Shown here piece by piece: positions 58,541 to 64,000 of a DNA stretch of 64,000 bases. Made by a program: the position numbers and the translations under genes. The DNA is from Lunularia cruciata (taxonomy: Eukaryota > Streptophyta > Marchantiopsida > Lunulariales > Lunulariaceae): NCBI GenBank assembly GCA_948567375.1, contig OX419761.1:41728501-41792500 (forward strand), written 5' to 3'. Position 1 is the first letter of the stretch. Every line of letters starts with the position of its first letter. Under the pieces are notes generated by a model. That model searched no databases. It had not been told where the DNA came from and saw only the letters and a program-made list of their open reading frames with translations.

Positions 58541-59884
58541 CTATCGTAGTCGTCTTAGGACTTCTCGCACATGATTCCTGTGTTCTGCCTCTGTCCTACT
58601 ATAGATTAAGATATCATCTAAGAACACTACCACGGACTGATCCAATAGTCCCTCCAATACCCGATGCATCTGATCCATGAAGACTGCTGGAGCATTAGTG
58701 AGTCCAAAAGGTAGAACTCTCCACTCAAAATGTCCATACCTTGTGCGAAAGGCAATCTTTTGCACGTCCTCTCCTTCAATCAGAATTTGCCAATAGCCGC
58801 TACAAAGATCTAGCTTGGAAAAGTAGCGTGCTCCACTTAATTGATCAAGCAGGTCATCGATCCGAGGTAAGGGATATGCATTCTTCACGATTTGCTTATT
58901 GAGCCCACGGTAATCAATACAGAAACAAAGTCCTCCATCCTTCTTTGGAACAAATAGTATCGGTGCTCCCCACGGAGAGGTACTATGTCGTATGAAATCC
59001 TTCTCCAACAACTCTGTAAGTGTTGTTCGCAACTCCTCCAACTCCTTTGGTGAGAGCCAATAGATTGGTCTACTCACTGGAGTACTCCCTGGCAATAACT
59101 CGATCTTGAAGGGCATACCTCGATCAGAGGGTAATCCCTTTGGCAGATCATCCGGAAACACATCTGCAAACTCCTGAACTATACGATCAACCGTTGCTTG
59201 ATGCGGCACCTGGCCCTCCTCAGATTGTTCTTGTGGAATCGGCTTGATCCACATTGCGAATACAGACTTATCTTCCTCCAAAGCTTGCTCTATGGCTGCT
59301 TTATTAATAGACTTCCCTTCTAGGGACTCATCTCTCTTCCAAGCTTGCTCCATGGTTGCCTTCTTGGCAAACTTCACATCTTGGGACTCATCTCCCTTCC
59401 AGATTTGCTCTATGGCTACCTTCTCAACAAACTTCCCATCTTGGGACTGACTATTCTTAGGTGTCTTACTCAAAGGTGCCAGACAGCCTAATCGGAAATT
59501 CATACCTTGGTGTTGTGCTTGAATTTGACGTCGGTTCCAATCGAATTGAACCTTATGACGTTCAAGCCAAGGTAGACCTAGAATGATATCATAGTGTAGA
59601 GGTGCCACTACAAACCTCATACACTCCAAATACTCCTTCCCAATCTTGAAGGTAACAGGATGCGAGGTGCGGAATGCAGAACCTTTTCTACCATCCGCCA
59701 TCATCAAACTACTTCCAATCACTGGCTTGATAGGAATACTTAATTCCTTTGCTACTTGCATAGATATGCAATTCTCTGAACTTCCAAAATCAACCAAAAT
59801 CCTACAACCTCGATTAGATATTGTCCCTTGCAAGTGAAGCAAACTTGCATAGGTCGAGCCTTCAATCCCATTGGAACTAATCAA
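58541..59884 (-). pseudogene. A-I protease and reverse transcriptase (447 codons open)
   Basis: The longest open part of the element. Protease: [13 protein letters not shown], where the catalytic DSG has become DFG, and [13 protein letters not shown] spacer of three ~20-codon tandem units follows. [25 protein letters not shown] (motif A), [13 protein letters not shown] (motif B) and [11 protein letters not shown] (motif C). The frame ends at a TAG at 58541 and continues in the same frame beyond it. The altered protease motif is predicted to abolish maturation. Confidence 0.93.
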
Positions 59885-59910
59885 GCTCCTAGTAGGTGGC
59901 TTGAAATCTC

Positions 59911-60811
59911 CTACTGGGATTCTTTGTTTCCCTGATCATTTTGTCCCACAAACTCCATCTGGGCAACTTGTTGAGGTCGCCCATTCCTAAGTGGACATTC
60001 AGCAATGCGATGTCCAACTTGGCGACAATAAAAGCAACCTCCATTTTGTTGTAATCTTTCTCTATCTGCTGTGCCAAGTGGTCTTTGTTGGATAGCATCA
60101 ATCTCCATTGGTACCGGTTCTTCCACTCGTGGTACTGGTAGGTTTTGTGTAGGTCGAGGTCTAGACCAAGTTGTCGCAACTAAGGAATCAAAACGCTCAG
60201 CCAATTGCATGGCTTCTTCTATGTTCTGTGGCTCTCGCATGGTCACCTCCAATCTAGTTCATGACTTCAATCCTCGGCACAAATCGATCCAAAACTTCAC
60301 CTTCTTGGATATCTGGAATTTGCATGATGATATTTTGAAATTGTGTGATGTAGCTTCTCACCGAGCCAATTTGCCTCAACTCCGCCAATTTATCTTGTGC
60401 AGCTCGGGTGGCATCTATAGTCTGAAATCGACCAAGTATTGCATCCTTGAATTCTGCCCATGTCAAAATCGGTGTAACAAATTGTCATTCAGCTCTTTCT
60501 ACTTGGAATCGCCACCAAAGTTTTGCCACGCCATCCAACTGGCTAGAAGCCAAGAGAATTTGTTTCTGCTCGTCTTGAAGATTGGTGGCTTCAAAGTTAC
60601 GTTCACAGTCAAACATAAAATTCTCCACTGTGCTTGGAACATTCTTGCCTTCAAACACCTTGGGTTTCGGAAATCGAATGCAATCTTCTCCATCTCGAAC
60701 TGGCGCTCTGTCTATTTGTTCTCGTCGTTACTGGTCTCGTTCATCCAACAATCGAGTAAGATGCTCAATTTATTGTTGCATTGCAAGGATAACATCCGGT
60801 ATTGCCGCCAT
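59911..60811 (-). pseudogene. A-I gag with zinc knuckle
   Basis: The start ATG is at 60811-60809. The gag domain includes WAEFKDAILGRFQTIDATRA (60400-60466 region), and the frame 59911-60252 holds a CCHC zinc knuckle CFYCRQVGHRIAEC. Three in-frame stops (60770-60772, 60728-60730 and 60485-60487), a frameshift near 60290 and a further stop near 60268 break it. Confidence 0.88.
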
Positions 60812-61068
60812 TGCTACTACCCTAATCCACTACCCTCAATTTATCTAGTTGATTAACACATAGATACAACACGTCCACCGTTCTCCATAAGTTACAACTG
60901 GAAGTATCAAGGGTTCCTCTGACATGGTGATCATATGTAGAAAATCCTACCCAAAGCGTGAGATGATGAACTGTGTGAAACAATGCTTTGGTAATATCTG
61001 GACATGAAAGTCCCAATGGTTTGGCGGAAGTGGATTTGGTGGTCCATAAATTCCATCCATCCCATTCC

Positions 61069-61081
61069 TGCTCTGATACCA
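61069..61081 (-). other. A-I primer binding site
   Basis: The minus strand reads TGGTATCAGAGCA, complementary to the 3' end of initiator methionine tRNA, two bases from the 5' LTR. Confidence 0.93.
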
Positions 61082-61082
61082 A

Positions 61083-61507
61083 TGTAAAAGACCAAAACCG
61101 AGGAGAGAAATAGGAGAATGGAAACTCACATTGGGACACTTGAACGAGGGAAAACTCCGAATGCCTAGCATGAGCTTTGGCTTTGGTATTTATAGATACA
61201 TACAAGGCCCTTGAGAAGCTTCTCAAGAAGCTTCCTCAAGCCGCTTTCTTAGAGTGCAAGCCAAGTTAACTAGGAAGCTTCTCAAGAAGCTTCATTCTAG
61301 AAGCCGCCTACTTGGCGTGCAAGCTAAGCTAGTTGGAAGCTTCTAGAAGCTTCCTTCTAGAAGCCACTTACTTAAGGTGCAAGCTAAGCTAACCGGGAAG
61401 CTTCCCGAGAAGCTTCCTAGATACTTCTAGAATATTCTAGGTTAATTTGTCTTATGTGCTACTTCATGAGTCTGACTGATTTTGTCGCTAAACTCCATAT
61501 TGTTACA
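61083..61507 (-). repeat. A-I 5' LTR
   Basis: 425 bp, from TGTAAAAGACC to ATATTGTTACA on the plus strand. It contains one more subrepeat than the 3' LTR. Confidence 0.95.
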
Positions 61508-61512
61508 GGTTG

Positions 61513-64000
61513 GTAGCTGGTAGGGTCTTTCAATAACCCTTGATTGTTGATATTGGTAATAACTTAGGATTACAATAGACCAAGTGTGCCATGCAATGTA
61601 GAGAGGTTTCCTTAGCAATCTCATCTCCCTCCGTATATTAGTACCTTTGAACCCGTATGCTTGCATATAGTACCATAACTAGTCTAGTGCTAATCCCACC
61701 AAACAACTCCAATAGGCATACTCCCTCTATTGGACACTACCAAACAATAAGTGTGGTATCCAAAGTGACAATGATAATAGAATTGGGAGGCTTATCCTCA
61801 CATTGGTCTCTTGGTAGTACAAAGGCTCCCTCCAATCTTATTGCACCAATTGATCCGCATGCTATTGCAATGCCTTCTCAAAACTCCACAATGGAACATC
61901 CAAGATAGATGTGACAATTCTACTCATACACCAAATCCAAGTGCTACTCTTTGGTATTAGAGTATACTCCATATGGATGTTCTCTTCCAATAAATCTTTC
62001 GGCCAAGTAATGGAACCATTGAAAGTTTAAATTGATGCCATGGTCCTTGATTATAGTGAAGCAAGATTGCCACTACTAAAGTGCACCAATAGGTAGCATA
62101 CTTATCTCTCACTTGACTACCAACTTGGTTTATAGGAAGCTATCTCCTCCCAATAGTCAATGCTAAAACCCATGGGGTATAACATTGCTCCACCAACTAA
62201 CACATCATATAACTCTAGTACTATTTCAATGGCTTGAGCACTCACCAAAGAGCTATTAGTTGAATATGAATAATGAGCTCCCCACATGTGATGTACTATG
62301 TAGAACCATCCTTGAAGATGTTTAGATTTGAAATGGACACCTCTCCGTATTGGTCTTTGGGAGATCAAGATCAACAATTGCAATCTTCCCCAACATAAAG
62401 GGTTGGGCACCAAAGTCTAATAAGACTCTCTTTGATGTATAGACTTTCATTAAAGGTCCTACAAAACTAAAAATCCCACCTTGGTTGTCCAATGGACAAC
62501 TCCAGGTGTGAATTAAGCTTGCTCAAATGTAGGTCTAGTTGGTAATCCCACCAACCTAGCAGCTACTACCTACCACAATCCATTAGTAACTAAATAGATC
62601 CCATACTCCTCAACAAAGTCAGTTCCACCATCAACCACTTCTACTCTAGAAGCAAGAACCACATCACCTTACTCTTACAAAGTGTGGCAGCCAACCAAAA
62701 CATTGGATTTGGGTCAACTCCCAATGAAAATATGTCATTGGTTGAAAACAAAGGGGAGCACATAATCAATTGAGTTGCCCCTAACATCATGCTTGACTTA
62801 ATCTATGTAGTAGTACGTGATTGACTAGTATCTGGTCCATCATGCACTCTATCACTACCTACCACTAGGATGTGTAAGAGCTATGGATGTTGTTTATAGT
62901 GCCTTAAAGAGTATGAAAGACTAAGGAAATTTGACTTGTCTATTAACTTCTTCTCTTTGTGGGTCCAACTCCATTGATGCTCTACTAGGCTCTAGAGTAC
63001 ATACTACACTATTAGTCATTTTTTCAAGTGTATCTACTTGTGTTGCTTTGAACATAAAGTCCAAGTCATCTTTATCACTAGCATAAGAAGTTGAAGCCTC
63101 AATGCTTGAATCTCATCTCCTTTGAGCTATAGTCATGCTAGCCAATCTTTACTCCAATTGCTCCATCCAAGTAACCATGGTTGTATCAAAATCAAGGGTA
63201 GGTACTTGGCCTCTACCAGGTGTAGGTCCTCTATTGCCACCTTTACCACCTCATCCTCCATGATCTAGAGCTCCTCTACCATCTGCCATAGTAGCCCTAC
63301 CACTCTATAATTCCAGGTGGAGGTCATACTAGTGATTGCACTAGTGTGACCAAATCTATGGCAATGGTCACATTGTCTTTAAGTTGGCTATGGTGCTCTA
63401 GAGGTATCATACCCACTACCTTGGAGGCACTCTCTCTTGTGGTGAGATCCACCACAAGTCCAACAAGCAACACCACCACCTATTGGCTACTATTGACTAA
63501 AAAGTTAGGGTAAGGATCTAGGTGCACTAGGCCCTCAACTTGGTCCATAAGATTAGGGCTATTCACTTTGCACTCAAAAAACAACATGGTGTAGTGTCCT
63601 CTATTGTACTCTAGAAAAAGTAACAATTATAGATGAAGTCTCTTTATCAAATCCAGATGTAACCACTCTTTCCTCCACCGTGTTGAGCTCAATGTACTCA
63701 ACCAAACCAAAAACCGCTGCCAAAGTTGGCTAGGTAGCCTACAACACCATAACATCATGTACTTTACATCACAACTGCCTATCCAATATCACATACCAAA
63801 ACTAGACTACTTGGGCCTCAATAACTCCCTAAGTGAAATTGATCAACCGTCTCATGTGAGTACATGCCTTGCATAGACTCTCTCCAACCTTCCATTGGAA
63901 CTCCTACAAGATTGTCAGATTGTCACTCTATACTCCTTAGTAATTCTACCTCAAGCATTGGAAGAAATCCATTGTGGAGTTAAACCAATATTGCACCACC
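61513..64000 (-). mobile_element. Decayed retrotransposon remnant with zinc knuckles
   Basis: No intact gene. On the minus strand at about 63340-63480 two zinc-knuckle-like motifs are readable (CWTCGGSHHKREC and CDHCHRFGHTSA), which marks this as retrotransposon gag. The rest is broken by stops. It continues past the window edge. A-I inserted at its left border, and the sequence left of A-I may or may not belong to the same element. Confidence 0.5.

Larger units (their letters stand above)
55920..61507 (-). mobile_element. Chromovirus A-I (Ty3/gypsy), best-preserved copy
   Basis: A 5588-bp minus-strand element with LTRs at 55920-56285 (366 bp) and 61083-61507 (425 bp) and a perfect 5-bp target-site duplication GGTTG (55915-55919 and 61508-61512). 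The primer binding site at 61069-61081 (plus strand TGCTCTGATACCA) is an exact complement of the initiator-Met tRNA end. A purine-rich tract (minus strand AGCGGAGGAATA) abuts the 3' LTR. Gag, protease, RT, RNase H, integrase and chromodomain follow the Ty3/gypsy order. The reading frame is broken by several stops and at least two frameshifts, so the copy is not autonomous. Confidence 0.96.

Noticed and set aside
60071-60856. 261-codon plus-strand frame
   Set aside because: Antisense of A-I gag; its length reflects the sense coding constraint.
1-64000. CRISPR arrays, rRNA or tRNA genes, organelle DNA insertions
   Set aside because: I saw no regularly spaced repeats, no cloverleaf-like sequence I could support and no recognisable organellar genes. 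A tRNA search program would be needed to exclude tRNAs.

Overview
The window looks like nuclear DNA of a non-flowering land plant, probably a bryophyte. The evidence is spliceosomal genes with GT..AG introns, a gene of the plant M50B-like peptidase family, chromodomain Ty3/gypsy retrotransposons primed by initiator-Met tRNA, and an R2-type LINE whose reverse transcriptase resembles proteins I associate with mosses and other streptophytes. The species call is inference. There is a 200-N assembly gap at 41493-41692.

Layout. 1-2.9 kb holds no recognisable gene. 2.9-5.7 kb carries a 937-residue, intronless, low-complexity protein gene on the minus strand. 5.7-16.4 kb is mostly AT-rich intergenic DNA with (AT)n tracts, a fragment resembling the LTR of a gypsy family (about 9.3-9.7 kb) and several short LINE 3' tails. 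16.5-21.1 kb is a nine-exon M50B-like membrane peptidase gene (+) that I could rebuild in frame from start to stop; its 2-kb seventh intron holds a diverged hairpin repeat. 22-27.7 kb is intergenic and contains a cluster of LINE tails, one flanked by a 16-bp target-site duplication. 27.8-30.5 kb is an eight-exon gene (+) whose C-terminal half resembles helix-hairpin-helix/endonuclease III-type proteins. 31.5-32.0 kb holds a 52-bp perfect palindrome and a 73-bp inverted repeat. 33.2-34.1 kb is an intronless ABHD10-like alpha/beta hydrolase gene (-).

From about 37.9 kb to the end the window is a retrotransposon graveyard. It contains a decayed LINE (+) with an N-terminal zinc finger, RT, CCHC motif and restriction-like endonuclease; a chromovirus B (-) that is interrupted by a deleted copy of chromovirus A (A-III); two near full-length A elements (A-II and A-I), each with two LTRs, a primer binding site and perfect 5-bp target-site duplications; and decayed gag-like remnants at the right end.

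The three well-supported host genes have unrelated roles (intramembrane-type protease, DNA-repair-like protein, serine hydrolase) and form no pathway. The most interesting material is the link between the R2-type LINE and about 13 short tails across the window, the inverted-repeat structure at 31.5 kb, and the LTR subrepeats whose copy number differs between the two LTRs of every A element.
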